In this document: positions 48,319-57,282 of the stretch, one piece after another
How positions within the stretch are numbered: position 1 is the stretch's first letter
Layout: every line of letters begins with the position of its first letter
Assembly: GCA_964575095.1 (NCBI GenBank)
Contig: CAZNPA010000001.1
Location: forward strand, 124,001 to 188,000
Length of the DNA stretch: 64,000 nt
Reading direction: 5' to 3'
Source: CAZNPA01 sp964575095
GTDB lineage: Bacteria; Pseudomonadota; Alphaproteobacteria; Rickettsiales; SXRF01
Position numbers and translations under genes: made by a program
The notes under the pieces: generated by a model
The model's database searches: none
Told to the model about the DNA's origin: nothing
What the model saw: only the letters and a program-made list of their open reading frames with translations

Positions 48319-49359
48319 TCAGGCGCTTATTGCTTTGGATGTGCCGGGCGCCTGTAGTTTTTCTATCTTCTGTATCAATTCAGCCGCACTGACATTGCGC
48401 GGCGTGCGCACATGCGCGATGTCATACACCAGTTTTCGGTAGCTCTGCACCAGTTTCAATATTTCCGTATCTTCTTTTTTGCTGACATTGCCGGCATGTT
48501 TAACGTCATCGCTTATTTTAAAATCACGGATCAGGTTGCGCTTTGAATGAAGCGAAATAACGGCGGCATCGAAATCCGGATCGTTGCGGAGAAGCTCACA
48601 CCTGGCCTTGGCCGCCGCACTCAGGTCATCGACGATCTCCGCCAACCGCAAACCTTTTAATGTCTTACTGGTGCTTATCAGACTCTTAATAGCGATGGTA
48701 GCATCATCGATATTTTTCCAGCAGGCGGCAATTTTCCGGTAGCGGTTATCATAAAGCATTTTTACGGATTCCTGGGAGGTTTCCGACAACGTCGTCCTCA
48801 GTACGACCATGGGCTCGCCGCGCATTTCTTCCAGCACCTCATCTTTATCTTTTTTGCCGCCGGCACGCCTGACGTATTTAAAAAGATGGAATACTTCCTT
48901 CATATCGGTATCGATATCTATTTTAATCTTGTTCAGCATTTGCGTATCGGACGGGCTAAGCGTTTTGTGTTCGATGCGATAAACGATATGCTCTGAAATA
49001 TCATTGATCATCTTGCGGAACAGGCTCACGGCCAGCATCCCGCCCAAGGCATTTTCTTCCGCCTGCGCACTTTTATATTCAAATGAACCTGTATCCGTTA
49101 TGGACTCGGTTTTTTTTCTTGCTGCCTCAAATAATTTTCGACGTGATAATATGCTGGCCTCATCCGTGCTGACTTCTTTTCCATATTCAGCCGCCTTCAG
49201 GAATCGTCCTTCGAAGTTCCCCACCAACCTTAGGGCTATATTTAAATTATCTTTTTGATGAAGGTCGTAGTAACGGATCCAATACCCGTCCGTATAACGG
49301 CGCTTCACGCCGTCTATTTCCCTGATGCAGCCGTCTATGGGAATGGTGTCTTTTTGCAT
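48319..49359 (-). CDS. Hypothetical helical protein
   Basis: A 346-aa protein that I do not recognise. It starts with a short beta-like region (IREIDGVKRRYTDGYWIRYY). The rest is a series of charged helices with Lys and Glu (FEAARKKTESITDTGSFEYK, KIDIDTDMKEVFHLFKYVRR). No signal peptide, membrane segment or catalytic motif is seen. Composition is AT-richer than the surroundings. A TATAAT on the minus strand near 49386-49391 may be its -10. It is isolated, with about 290 nt upstream holding no gene. Confidence 0.75.
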   Translation of the reverse strand: MQKDTIPIDGCIREIDGVKRRYTDGYWIRYYDLHQKDNLNIALRLVGNFEGRFLKAAEYGKEVSTDEASILSRRKLFEAARKKTESITDTGSFEYKSAQAEENALGGMLAVSLFRKMINDISEHIVYRIEHKTLSPSDTQMLNKIKIDIDTDMKEVFHLFKYVRRAGGKKDKDEVLEEMRGEPMVVLRTTLSETSQESVKMLYDNRYRKIAACWKNIDDATIAIKSLISTSKTLKGLRLAEIVDDLSAAAKARCELLRNDPDFDAAVISLHSKRNLIRDFKISDDVKHAGNVSKKEDTEILKLVQSYRKLVYDIAHVRTPRNVSAAELIQKIEKLQAPGTSKAISA

Positions 49360-49614
49360 GGCGCCAATGTACGCTGTTTGGCTGTATTATAGCCGAAAAC
49401 CGACAGAACGGCCAGTTTTATCACCGCAGTTAAAAAGGTGAAAGTTACTGATTTACCACGTTTTCCAGCTATCGGCGCGCGATATGGATAAAAATGGCGG
49501 CGCGTAGCGAACGGGTTTCGAACCTTTGCGCCGGATTTCGTCGCGATTGTGCGGCATAAAATAAATTACATCAGCAGCAATATTGTCCAGCGATTAGCAG
49601 AGGGCGAAATCCTT

Positions 49615-49642
49615 TTGGTTAATCAAATTAATCTTGTAATAT
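49615..49642 (+). promoter_or_regulatory. Promoter for the 49649 gene, probably leaderless
   Basis: TTGGTT (49615-49620) and TAATAT (49637-49642) are 16 nt apart. Transcription would start about at the A of the ATG (49649). No ribosome-binding site is present, which fits a leaderless mRNA. Confidence 0.5.
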
Positions 49643-49648
49643 AGTCAC

Positions 49649-50665
49649 ATGATCGAAACCAAAGATTCTGTAGCTTTAAAACTAGCTAACCAACAGCGTG
49701 CTTTTGGTAATGCACGGACACCTCTGACGCAGGTAATCGGAGACAAACGATTAGTAGTCGCAGGAAACCAAGTATTCCAAATCCCGGCTCGATGGACATT
49801 TCACGAATTTATAATTGATTACGGTAGAAACAAGCTAGGGAAAACTTGGCTTAACAATGAAATTAAGCGTGACCAACCACATCCACTAGCAAGTTATTAT
49901 GTAAATGGGATGAAAAATGCAAAGCCCACAGGGGAAACCGAGGGCAGCTTCATTGAATTCACCATGAATGCCGAAATGTATGCATTCCTAACCTTCGCAT
50001 ATGATCTTTTTACACTTATGGACAACACTCATGTCCAAGATTCTCTTTTAGAACGCGTGCTAAACCCTAAATTATATGAAGGTGCTCGCTATGAAATTTA
50101 TGCTGCGGCCTGCTTTATCCGAGGGGGATTCAAAATAGAATTTGAAGATGAATCTGATAGCACTAGGTCCCATTGTGAATTTACAGCAACAAGTCATTTG
50201 ACTGGTCGCAGTTATTCTTTAGAGGCCAAAAGTCGTTCCCGTGCAGTTTCTGCTGATGATAAACCCCAAGCTCGTATGTATAAAATATTGCAAGCGGCTC
50301 TCAAGAAAAATGCTTCTTTTGAACGAATCATATTTGCTGATGTAAATTTACCACCAGACACTGAACCTTTATTCCAACAAGATTGGCATCAAGAAGTTGG
50401 CGCAACGCTTACAGAATTGGAGAAAAAACAAAAATCCGAGAATCCTTGGCCATCGGCTATTATATTTTTTACGAATCGAACAGTGGCTCCTTGGCAATTT
50501 CCCGTAAAAGGCAATAGTTCCACTGTATTATTAACGGCACTCAACCATGAACTGTTCAAACAGGAAGATCGGGATAAGGTAGAAAGTGCTTATCCTGAAA
50601 TAGGGACTTTGTTGGGCGCCACACTAAATCTGGGGATGCCGCCTCGTCATTTTTTTGGCCAATAG
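49649..50665 (+). CDS. Orphan protein with PD-(D/E)XK nuclease-like motif, probably acquired
   Basis: A 338-aa protein whose codons are clearly AT-richer than the genome. In the middle, GARYEIYAAACFIRGG, then SHCEFTATS and RSYSLEAKSRSRA give the order Glu, (D/E) and E-A-K of a PD-(D/E)XK nuclease core at about residues 145-200. The rest shows no known domain. It has no methylase, helicase or other partner gene adjacent; the next gene is a GIY-YIG protein on the other strand. A restriction or other defence role is possible but is inference. It probably came by transfer. Confidence 0.7.
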   Translation: MIETKDSVALKLANQQRAFGNARTPLTQVIGDKRLVVAGNQVFQIPARWTFHEFIIDYGRNKLGKTWLNNEIKRDQPHPLASYYVNGMKNAKPTGETEGSFIEFTMNAEMYAFLTFAYDLFTLMDNTHVQDSLLERVLNPKLYEGARYEIYAAACFIRGGFKIEFEDESDSTRSHCEFTATSHLTGRSYSLEAKSRSRAVSADDKPQARMYKILQAALKKNASFERIIFADVNLPPDTEPLFQQDWHQEVGATLTELEKKQKSENPWPSAIIFFTNRTVAPWQFPVKGNSSTVLLTALNHELFKQEDRDKVESAYPEIGTLLGATLNLGMPPRHFFGQ

Positions 50666-50714
50666 GATTTTCGAACCTAATGAACCCTTGACTGAGATTC
50701 GAACTCGGCGGAGT

Positions 50715-50954
50715 TTACTTCACGAATCGCTTCACCGCAATCGCTTTGCCAGATCCTGATTTAAAGTATTTTTCTAATTCTCTGGCAATGGCCTCAGTCT
50801 CAACTGCAACATAGGACTTCAGTGTCATTGGCGTAAATGCTTTGGTGGACTGAACTTCGCCTTTTTGATGTGACGCAAATCTGCGTTTCAGGTCTGGTGT
50901 CGAGCCGACGTAAATCTTATCATTACTCAATTTAAGAAAATAAACATACCACAT
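50715..50954 (-). CDS. GIY-YIG nuclease family protein (UPF0213/YhbQ type)
   Basis: A 79-aa single-domain protein. WYVYFLKLSNDKIYVGSTPD contains the GIY and YIG elements as VYFLK and IYVGS, followed by LKRRFASHQKGEVQSTKAFT with the catalytic Arg and TVEAE-like VETEAIARELEKYFK with Glu. These short members cleave branched or damaged DNA or are of unknown role. The ATG at 50954 is preferred over GTG at 50963. Downstream on the plus strand is the AT-rich putative nuclease. Confidence 0.9.
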   Translation of the reverse strand: MWYVYFLKLSNDKIYVGSTPDLKRRFASHQKGEVQSTKAFTPMTLKSYVAVETEAIARELEKYFKSGSGKAIAVKRFVK

Positions 50955-50965
50955 ATGCGGCACCA

Positions 50966-51075
50966 GTCTCCCTACGCTAAAGCTTCGGGAGACACCCTAG
51001 CCTAATCGCCTTCATGTGTCAGTCCACATCTCCCTACGCTACTTCGTAGCTTCGGAAGACAGGGTGGCCTGACAC
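50966..51075. repeat. Nested palindromes downstream of tRNA-Ser
   Basis: Two fold-backs share the core CTCCCTACGCT...AGCTTCGG(A/G)AGACA. The first has GTCTCCC (50966-50972) and GGGAGAC (50987-50993). The second has GTGTCAG (51016-51022) and CTGACAC (51069-51075) with an inner GCTACTTCGTAGC. They fill most of the space between the GIY-YIG gene and the tRNA. Confidence 0.65.
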
Positions 51076-51095
51076 CCGAAGCCGAAGGCGTAGGG

Positions 51096-51187
51096 TGGCG
51101 GAGCGGAGAGGATTCGAACCTCCGATACGGTGTTACCCGTATAACGGTTTAGCAAACCGCCGCCTTCGGCCACTCGGCCACCGCTCC
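51096..51187 (-). tRNA. tRNA-Ser (anticodon GCT)
   Basis: The acceptor GGAGCGG pairs with CCGCTCC, the discriminator is G and CCA is encoded. The D-arm has GGCCGAGTGGCC, the anticodon loop TTTGCTAAA carries GCT (51151-51153 on the plus strand), a long variable arm follows as in serine tRNAs, and the T-arm has GGTTCGAATCC. The total is 92 nt. Confidence 0.97.
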
Positions 51188-51254
51188 GCATCAGATACGA
51201 GAATCGGGAAAATGCCCTATTTCTTCCAGAAAGGCAATAAGCTTTCAACGTGGC

Positions 51255-51860
51255 TCAATTAACCAGGCTACCTATCCCCGATGCGGTTTCGCAGTCGCTG
51301 ATGAGCGTGGCGCAGCGGCGGATTTTGGCGGCGCTGGCCTGATGTTCGCCGGCATGCTTGCTGTCTATTTTCGAGATCTCGTTAAGGGCAAGATGGATAA
51401 CGGCAAGGTAACCGCTGGCAGTGTTCATCGTCGCCACCGCCGCCGCCACCGGCATATGGGCGGGTATATATTCGCGCTTGGCGTCTTTGACCACGCCTTC
51501 GCCTTGCCCGACGCGTTCCATCGTCTTTCCCCACGCCGCCAGCTTGTGGGTTGTGGCCTGAATGAAATCGTTGCCGGGATCCATCAGCGCTGTTTTGGCC
51601 TCGGATGCGCGCATTTTCCCGACGATTGCCGGATTTTTGCGTATGTGGTCGAACGCCAGCGCCGCTTTGGGGTTTGGCGATAGCGCGTCAAGAATAGATT
51701 GCGCCGCCTGCAATGCCGGTTTGGCGTCCTCAAGCGCCGCCTGAGCACGGGCAGCAACAGCCAGCGCCTGGTAACGCGCCTGCAGCTTGCCGAAATCGGT
51801 GACCGCCAGCGCGGCGGTGACGGCGCCCGATGCGGCCATATCAAGATGATTTTGCGTCAT
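51255..51860 (-). CDS. Hypothetical alanine-rich helical protein
   Basis: A 201-aa protein made mostly of Ala-rich helices (FGKLQARYQALAVAARAQAA, ALEDAKPALQAAQSILDALS), with two Cys near the C-terminus (RRCATLISDCETA). It has no clear signal peptide or membrane helix. Coiled-coil or helical-bundle structure is likely. It lies between tRNA-Ser and the divergent lepB. I do not recognise the family and cannot give a role. Confidence 0.7.
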   Translation of the reverse strand: MTQNHLDMAASGAVTAALAVTDFGKLQARYQALAVAARAQAALEDAKPALQAAQSILDALSPNPKAALAFDHIRKNPAIVGKMRASEAKTALMDPGNDFIQATTHKLAAWGKTMERVGQGEGVVKDAKREYIPAHMPVAAAVATMNTASGYLAVIHLALNEISKIDSKHAGEHQASAAKIRRCATLISDCETASGIGSLVN

Positions 51861-51942
51861 AATAGTCCGTACGTTACCGGAATATCCCTAACAAATGTTT
51901 AATTGCATGTTGGAGACTTGTTGGCTACACATAATGCCCATT

Positions 51943-52698
51943 ATGACCGAACCGCAGCCATCCCAAGATAAGGCATATTCCTGGAACGAGACCATTCGTA
52001 CCATTCTGGTTGCATTGTTGTTGGCCGTGGTTTTTAGGAGTTGCGCCTACGAGCCGTTCCACATCCCGTCCGGATCGATGAAAAGTAATCTGCTGGTCGG
52101 CGATTACCTGTTCGTATCAAAGTATAGCTATGGCTACAGCCGCTATTCCTTTCCGTTCGGATTGCCGATATTTTCCGGCCGCGTCCTCGAAACCTTGCCA
52201 CAACGCGGCGATGTGATCGTGTTCCGCGTGCCGTCCAACCCGCGCATCGACTACATCAAGCGCGTCATCGGCCTTCCCGGCGACCGCATCCAGCTAAAAG
52301 AAGGCATTGTCTATATCAACGGCAAACCGCTGCCGCGTGAGCCGCTCGATAATTTCGCCGACGACGAAATCAAAACCAGCATCAAATCCATCCCGCGCCT
52401 GTCCGAGACGCTGCCCGAAGGCAAAACAATCACCATCTTGAAAGAGCGCCGCGAAGGTATGGCCGACAACACGCCGGTCTACGAAGTGCCGCCGGCACAT
52501 TATTTTTTCATGGGTGATAACCGCGATAACTCGCGCGACAGCCGCTACCTGCGCGAAGTCGGCTATGTACCGGAAGAAAACTTGGTCGGTCGCGCCGAGA
52601 TCATCTTCTTCTCCAGCGATGGTACGGCGGATTGGTATAATCCCATCAGTTGGGTAACGTCACTGCGGTTGGATCGTTTCTTTCAGCATATCGAATGA
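51943..52698 (+). CDS. lepB: Signal peptidase I
   Basis: Membrane serine protease that removes Sec and Tat signal peptides. One N-terminal helix (about residues 14-33, IRTILVALLLAVVFRSC) is followed by the catalytic Ser in FHIPSGSMKS (about 43) and Lys in DYIKRVIGLPGDRI (about 105). HYFFMGDNRDNSRDSR is the last signature. The 251-aa length fits alphaproteobacterial LepB. The ATG at 51943 is used; an ATG at 51934 is also possible. The stop overlaps rnc as ATGA. Confidence 0.96.
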   Translation: MTEPQPSQDKAYSWNETIRTILVALLLAVVFRSCAYEPFHIPSGSMKSNLLVGDYLFVSKYSYGYSRYSFPFGLPIFSGRVLETLPQRGDVIVFRVPSNPRIDYIKRVIGLPGDRIQLKEGIVYINGKPLPREPLDNFADDEIKTSIKSIPRLSETLPEGKTITILKERREGMADNTPVYEVPPAHYFFMGDNRDNSRDSRYLREVGYVPEENLVGRAEIIFFSSDGTADWYNPISWVTSLRLDRFFQHIE

Positions 52699-53345
52699 GC
52701 CTCGAACAACATATCGGCTACCGGTTCCGCGACCCAAACTTATTGAAGCTGGCGATGTCCCACCCCAGCCTCGGCAAGCAAGGGAGCAACCAGCGGCTGG
52801 AATTTTTGGGCGACGCCGTGCTGGGGCTGGTGGTCGCTAAAATTCTATACGATTTATATCTCACCGAGCAGGAAGGCGAGCTGGCGCGACGCCATGCGGC
52901 GCTGGTGCGCGGCGAAACACTGACCGCAGTGGCACGTGATATCGGCATCGGCGAAGCGATACAGATCGCCGCCAGCGAGGCACAGTCCGGCGGCCGCGAC
53001 AACGCCTCCAATCTCGAAGACGCGCTCGAAGCCTTGATCGGGGCCATCTATCTCGACGGCGGTCTCGAAGCGGCAGAAAAATTTATCGTCTCGCGCTGGA
53101 CCACGTTGGCGCAGAATACATTGACGCCGCCCAAAGACGCCAAAACCAGTTTGCAGGAATGGGCGCAGGGCAGGGGATTGCCCGTTCCGGCCTACACGCT
53201 GAAATCCTCTACCGGCCCGGCGCACGCGCCGCAATTCACCATCGAGGTTACCCTGCCGGGGTATCCGCCCGCAACCGCCGAAGCTGCCTCCAAGCGCCAG
53301 GCCGAGCAGATGGCGGCAGAGATGTTGCTGAAGCAACTCATATGA
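52695..53345 (+). CDS. rnc: Ribonuclease III
   Basis: Cuts double-stranded RNA in rRNA and mRNA processing. The 216-aa product has the catalytic signature NQRLEFLGDAVLGLVVA and the second acidic block LEDALEALIGAIYLDGGLEA, followed by a dsRNA-binding domain (KTSLQEWAQGRGLPVPAYTL then ATAEAASKRQAEQMAAEMLL). It is coupled to lepB and to era (ATGA at both ends), the usual lepB-rnc-era group. Confidence 0.96.
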   Translation: MSLEQHIGYRFRDPNLLKLAMSHPSLGKQGSNQRLEFLGDAVLGLVVAKILYDLYLTEQEGELARRHAALVRGETLTAVARDIGIGEAIQIAASEAQSGGRDNASNLEDALEALIGAIYLDGGLEAAEKFIVSRWTTLAQNTLTPPKDAKTSLQEWAQGRGLPVPAYTLKSSTGPAHAPQFTIEVTLPGYPPATAEAASKRQAEQMAAEMLLKQLI

Positions 53346-54205
53346 GCCAGCGCTGCGGCATCGTTGCCATCATCGGCGAGCCTAACGCCGGCAAGTCGAC
53401 GCTGGTCAACCGGCTGGTCGGCGGCAAGGTATCGATCGTCACACCCAAAGCGCAGACGACACGGTTTAATGTGCGCGGGATTTGCATCGCGGGCGATACG
53501 CAGCTCGTGCTGGTCGATACGCCCGGCATTTTTGACGCCGATAAACCGTTCGAAAAATCGCTGGTCAAAGCCGCGTGGACGGGCATCCACGACGCCGATG
53601 CGGTGATGCTATTGGTCGATGCGCGCGTCGGTGTGAAAGACAGCACGCTCAGCCTTATCCTGCAACTAAAACGCAAATCGGAAAAACCGCTGTGCCTGGC
53701 GCTCAACAAAACCGACAAAGTCAAAAAAGATACGTTGCTGCTTTTGGCCGATGCGCTGAATAAGGAAGCGGCGTTCGACCGCATCTTCATGATTTCGGCG
53801 TTAAAGGGCGGCGGTGTTGAGGATATCAAGACATATCTGGCGGCGAAAATGCCGCAGGCAGCGTGGCTCTATCCCGAGGACGATTTAAGCGATTTGCCTT
53901 CCAATCAACTGGCGGCGGAAATCACGCGCGAGAAAGTATTTTTATTATTGTCGCAGGAACTTCCGTATTCCATCCACGTCGAGCCGGAAGCGTGGGAGGA
54001 AAAGAAAGATTCCGTACGCATTTCGCAATGCATTCTGGTGCAGAAAGAAAGTCAGAAGAAAATCGTCATTGGCGCCGGTGGCGCCAGTTTAAAACGCATC
54101 GGCAGCAGCGCGCGCCGTGAGTTGGAAACCATGCTCGGAAAGCGCGTGCACCTTCAACTATTCGTCAAAGTGAAGGCGGATTGGAAGGAACGCCTGCCAT
54201 CCTGA
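53342..54205 (+). CDS. era: GTPase Era
   Basis: Ribosome assembly GTPase that binds the 3' end of 16S rRNA. G1 GEPNAGKSTLVNRLVG, G2 Thr in PKAQTTRFNVRG, G3 LVDTPGIFDA and G4 LALNKTDK are all present in the first 130 residues. The KH domain follows (KIVIGAGGASLKRIGSSARR). The length is 287 aa. The stop TGA is the TGA inside the left end of the palindrome 54200-54284, giving a C-terminus LPS. Confidence 0.96.
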   Translation: MSQRCGIVAIIGEPNAGKSTLVNRLVGGKVSIVTPKAQTTRFNVRGICIAGDTQLVLVDTPGIFDADKPFEKSLVKAAWTGIHDADAVMLLVDARVGVKDSTLSLILQLKRKSEKPLCLALNKTDKVKKDTLLLLADALNKEAAFDRIFMISALKGGGVEDIKTYLAAKMPQAAWLYPEDDLSDLPSNQLAAEITREKVFLLLSQELPYSIHVEPEAWEEKKDSVRISQCILVQKESQKKIVIGAGGASLKRIGSSARRELETMLGKRVHLQLFVKVKADWKERLPS

Positions 54206-54284
54206 GCGCAGCGAAGCGGAGTCGAAGGATCTTTGCAAATTACAACGATAAAGATCCCTCGACTCGCCTACGGCTCGCTCAGGA
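54200..54284. repeat. TCCTGAGCG palindrome at the era/rmuC convergent junction
   Basis: TCCTGAGCG (54200-54208) and CGCTCAGGA (54276-54284) are the ends; GAGTCGAAGGATCTTT and AAAGATCCCTCGACTC are the inner arms. The TCC-TGA of each end is the final sense codon and stop of era and of rmuC respectively. Confidence 0.9.
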
Positions 54285-55418
54285 CATGAATTCCACGACC
54301 TTATCGTCGGCATTGATTAAATCTCCGGACAGGGATTTGGATGTTTTGGCGCCTAGCTGTTTTAATTTTTCGGCGCGGCCAACAAGATGGCCGGTGCCGG
54401 TCGAGAGCTTATTCATTGCCTGCTCATATCCGGTCTGCGTGCGTTTTATCAGCGCGCCGATATTTTGCATGTCTTCCATGAAACCGACGAATTTATCGTA
54501 GAGCGCGCCGCCCTGCCGCGCGATTTCCTGCGCATTTTTATTCTGCGATTCGACGCGCCACAGCGAAGCGATGGTCCTGAGCGTCGCAAACAGCGTCGCC
54601 GGGCAGACGATGACGATCTTCTTGCCCCAGGCGTAGCTGTGCAGTTCCGGGTCGCGCTGCATCGCCATCGAATAAGCGCCTTCGATCGGCATAAACATCA
54701 GCACGAAATCAGGCGTGCCCAAGGCGTCGATGTCTTGGTAGCGTTTTTGCTCCAGATTATTGACGTGCATCTTTACCGATTTTAAAAAATCGCGCAGGCA
54801 GCTCTCGCGCAGCGATTCGTCGATGGCGGCCGAGTAGCGGTCATACGAAGACAGAGATACTTTGGAATCGATGATGATGTGCTTGTTGTCGGGCAGGTTG
54901 ACAACGACGTCCGGCTGCAGGCGGTTGCCCTCGGCGCCGGTGAGTCCCATCTCCGCGCCCTGCACGATATAATCTTTGTCTTTGCGTAATCCCGATTCTT
55001 CCAGAATGCGCTCGAGCATGATCTCACCCCAGTTGCCCTGCGCCTTGACGTCGCCGCGCAGCGCCTTGGCCAGACTTTCGGCCTGCAGAACGATCTTACC
55101 GATTTCGCTTTTCAGCGTGTGCTGCTCTTTACTTTGCTCGCCGACCATTTTCTGGAAAAAGTTCAGGTGCTCGCGCAGGGGGGTCAGCAGATTGAGTATT
55201 TTTTCCTCCGACTGCACCGAAAATTTATGGGTGATGTCCTCGAAAATACTGGTGGCGGTATGCTTGAAATCCGTCTTGTATTGTTCCTGATGCTCTTTGA
55301 ACCGCTGTTCGAGCATGTGCTTCTCGACCGACGCGCGGGCGATTTTTGCCGAAAACACGCCCCAGCCAAGGACAAATCCCATGACGCCGCCGGCCAGTAA
55401 CCATAAAACTGCATCCAT
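54279..55418 (-). CDS. rmuC: DNA recombination protein RmuC homologue
   Basis: A predicted nuclease-like protein that limits recombination at inverted repeats. It has an N-terminal membrane helix (about residues 4-24), a coiled-coil region (FKEHQEQYKTDFKHTATSIF, then the E/Q-rich stretch to about 130) and the RmuC domain: VKAQGNWGEIMLERILEESG, QPDVVVNLPDNKHIIIDSKV and FVLMFMPIEGAYSMAMQRDP. The length is 379 aa. The stop codon comes from the palindromic element 54200-54284. A role against inverted repeats is notable in a genome rich in palindromes, but that link is only a thought. Confidence 0.94.
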   Translation of the reverse strand: MDAVLWLLAGGVMGFVLGWGVFSAKIARASVEKHMLEQRFKEHQEQYKTDFKHTATSIFEDITHKFSVQSEEKILNLLTPLREHLNFFQKMVGEQSKEQHTLKSEIGKIVLQAESLAKALRGDVKAQGNWGEIMLERILEESGLRKDKDYIVQGAEMGLTGAEGNRLQPDVVVNLPDNKHIIIDSKVSLSSYDRYSAAIDESLRESCLRDFLKSVKMHVNNLEQKRYQDIDALGTPDFVLMFMPIEGAYSMAMQRDPELHSYAWGKKIVIVCPATLFATLRTIASLWRVESQNKNAQEIARQGGALYDKFVGFMEDMQNIGALIKRTQTGYEQAMNKLSTGTGHLVGRAEKLKQLGAKTSKSLSGDLINADDKVVEFMS

Positions 55419-55469
55419 AAGTAAACCCCTTATTGCGTGTAACGCAGGTTAGCGTTAGATTCTACCTCC

Positions 55470-56804
55470 ATGGCAGAGCAGTACAAGCATAAATTCTCGG
55501 CGATTGTCCTCGCGGCGGGCAAGGGCACGCGCATGGGGTCGGATACGCCCAAAGTCATGCACAGCGTGGCGGGCAAGCCGCTGATCGCGCACGTGCTGGC
55601 GGCGCTGAAGCCGCTTTCACCGGAAAAGACGGTAGTTGTCATCGCGCCGAAGATGGACGAGGTGAAAGAAGCGGCAACCGAAGCCTATAAAAACTGCCAG
55701 TTCGCCGTGCAGGAAAAACGGCAGGGCACCGGCCACGCCACGCAATGCGCCGAACCGGCGCTGGGCAAATACTCCGGCACCGTGCTCATCGTCTATGGCG
55801 ATACGCCGCTGATTACCTCGGCCACGCTAAGTCGTGCGCTGACGGCGGCGGAATCGGCGGAAATCGTCGTTATCGGCATGCGGCTGGCCGACCCAACCGG
55901 CTATGGCCGCCTGGTCGTCGACGGGAACGGCCAGCTTGAGGAGATCGTCGAAGACCGCGACGCCAAGCAGCAACAGAAAAAAATCGGCCTATGCAATTCC
56001 GGCATCATGGCGGTCAGCGGCAAGCATCTATTCACATTGCTCAAGAGTCTCACCGCCAACAACGCCGCCGGGGAATATTACCTGACCGACATCGTCTCCG
56101 CCGCCGACGAACACAATCTGCATTGCCACGTCGTCGAGGCCGACCCGGCCGAGATGCTCGGCGTCAACACGCGCTCGCAACTGGCCGACAGCGAATACCT
56201 GATGCAGCAACGCCTGCGCGCCGCCGCGCTGGAACAGGGCGTCACGTTAATCGCGCCGGAAACGATTTATTTCCAGGCCGACACCGTTATCGGCCAGGAT
56301 GCGCTGATTCATCCTTACGTCGTATTCGGTCCCGGCGTCACGATAGAAAACGGCGCGGAGATCCGCTCGTTTTCGCATATCGCCGGCGCGCGCGTAAAAA
56401 AGGGCGCGGTCATCGGGCCGTTCGCACGGTTGCGCCCCGGCGCCGTTATCGGCGAGGATGCGCATGTCGGCAATTTTGTCGAAATCAAAAAGAGTACGCT
56501 GGGTAAAGGCGCTAAGGCCAACCATTTAAGTTACATCGGCGATGCCGAGGTGGGCGAGGGCGCGAACATCGGTGCCGGCACCATCACCTGCAATTACGAT
56601 GGCAAGGAAAAACACAAAACCATGATCGGCGCCAACGCCTTCATCGGCTCCAACACGGCGCTGGTGGCGCCGGTCACCGTCGGCGGCGGCGCCATCATCG
56701 GCGCCGGCAGCGTCGTCACGCAGGACGTGCCGCCCTACGCATTGGCCATCGCCCGCGGCCAGCAGGTGAACAAGCCGGATAAGGCAAAAAAACTCAAGAA
56801 GTAG
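55470..56804 (+). CDS. glmU: Bifunctional UDP-GlcNAc pyrophosphorylase / glucosamine-1-phosphate N-acetyltransferase
   Basis: Makes UDP-GlcNAc for peptidoglycan and lipopolysaccharide. The N-terminal uridyltransferase has IVLAAGKGTRMGSDTPKVMH, QEKRQGTGHATQCAE and VLIVYGDTPLI. The C-terminal left-handed beta-helix has hexapeptide repeats (KGAVIGPFARLRPGAVIGED) and NYDGKEKHKTMIGANAFIGS, the acetyl-CoA site. The length (444 aa) is slightly short of E. coli GlmU. It is convergent with pncC (11-nt overlap). Confidence 0.97.
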   Translation: MAEQYKHKFSAIVLAAGKGTRMGSDTPKVMHSVAGKPLIAHVLAALKPLSPEKTVVVIAPKMDEVKEAATEAYKNCQFAVQEKRQGTGHATQCAEPALGKYSGTVLIVYGDTPLITSATLSRALTAAESAEIVVIGMRLADPTGYGRLVVDGNGQLEEIVEDRDAKQQQKKIGLCNSGIMAVSGKHLFTLLKSLTANNAAGEYYLTDIVSAADEHNLHCHVVEADPAEMLGVNTRSQLADSEYLMQQRLRAAALEQGVTLIAPETIYFQADTVIGQDALIHPYVVFGPGVTIENGAEIRSFSHIAGARVKKGAVIGPFARLRPGAVIGEDAHVGNFVEIKKSTLGKGAKANHLSYIGDAEVGEGANIGAGTITCNYDGKEKHKTMIGANAFIGSNTALVAPVTVGGGAIIGAGSVVTQDVPPYALAIARGQQVNKPDKAKKLKK

Positions 56805-57282
56805 AAAAAGACTCCAGCAACTCCAGTGCGCGCAGGGCGGCACCGCTGCGAACGGCATTGCGGTTGCCGGTAAAGCGGTGTTCCTCAGCGGTGGTTTCGT
56901 CGCGCATCGCCAGCGCGATATAGACCAGCCCCACCGGTTTTTCCTTGGTGCCGCCATCGGGACCGGCAACGCCGGTGATGGCGACGGCCATATCGGCATC
57001 ACTATTCTTCAATGCGCCCTCGGCCATGGCGGTGGCCGTTTCCTTGCTGACGGCCCCGTATTTTTTTATCAGCGCCGCATCGACGCCGAGTAATTCTGTT
57101 TTGGATAGATTGGAATAAGTAATAAATCCGCGCTCGAACACTTCCGATGCGCCGGAAATTTCCGTCAGCGCCGCCGACACCATCCCGCCGGTGCAGGATT
57201 CTGCCACGGCAAACTTCCGGTGATTTTTCTTGCCGGCGGCAAAGGCCCGGGCAGCGGCTTCTTTCAGCCGCTCATTGGACAT
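56794..57282 (-). CDS. pncC: Nicotinamide-nucleotide amidohydrolase, CinA C-terminal family
   Basis: Deamidates NMN to nicotinate mononucleotide in the pyridine nucleotide cycle. The 162-aa single domain has KFAVAESCTGGMVSAALTEI, where the Ser acts as nucleophile, GASEVFERGFITYSNLSKTE, AVSKETATAMAEGAL and MAVAITGVAGPDGGTKEKPV, all typical. It lacks the N-terminal COG1058 domain of full-length CinA. It overlaps pgpA by 11 nt upstream, and glmU downstream from the other strand. Confidence 0.95.
   Translation of the reverse strand: MSNERLKEAAARAFAAGKKNHRKFAVAESCTGGMVSAALTEISGASEVFERGFITYSNLSKTELLGVDAALIKKYGAVSKETATAMAEGALKNSDADMAVAITGVAGPDGGTKEKPVGLVYIALAMRDETTAEEHRFTGNRNAVRSGAALRALELLESFSTS

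Noticed and set aside
50685..50715. tRNA T-arm fragment (GTTCGAATC on the minus strand) as an att-site remnant
   Set aside because: The flanking stem does not pair well and no acceptor end is found; too weak to call.
51039..51248. Open frame on the minus strand containing RVAEGGGLLNRYTGN
   Set aside because: It reads through tRNA-Ser; this peptide is the usual false translation of serine tRNA genes.
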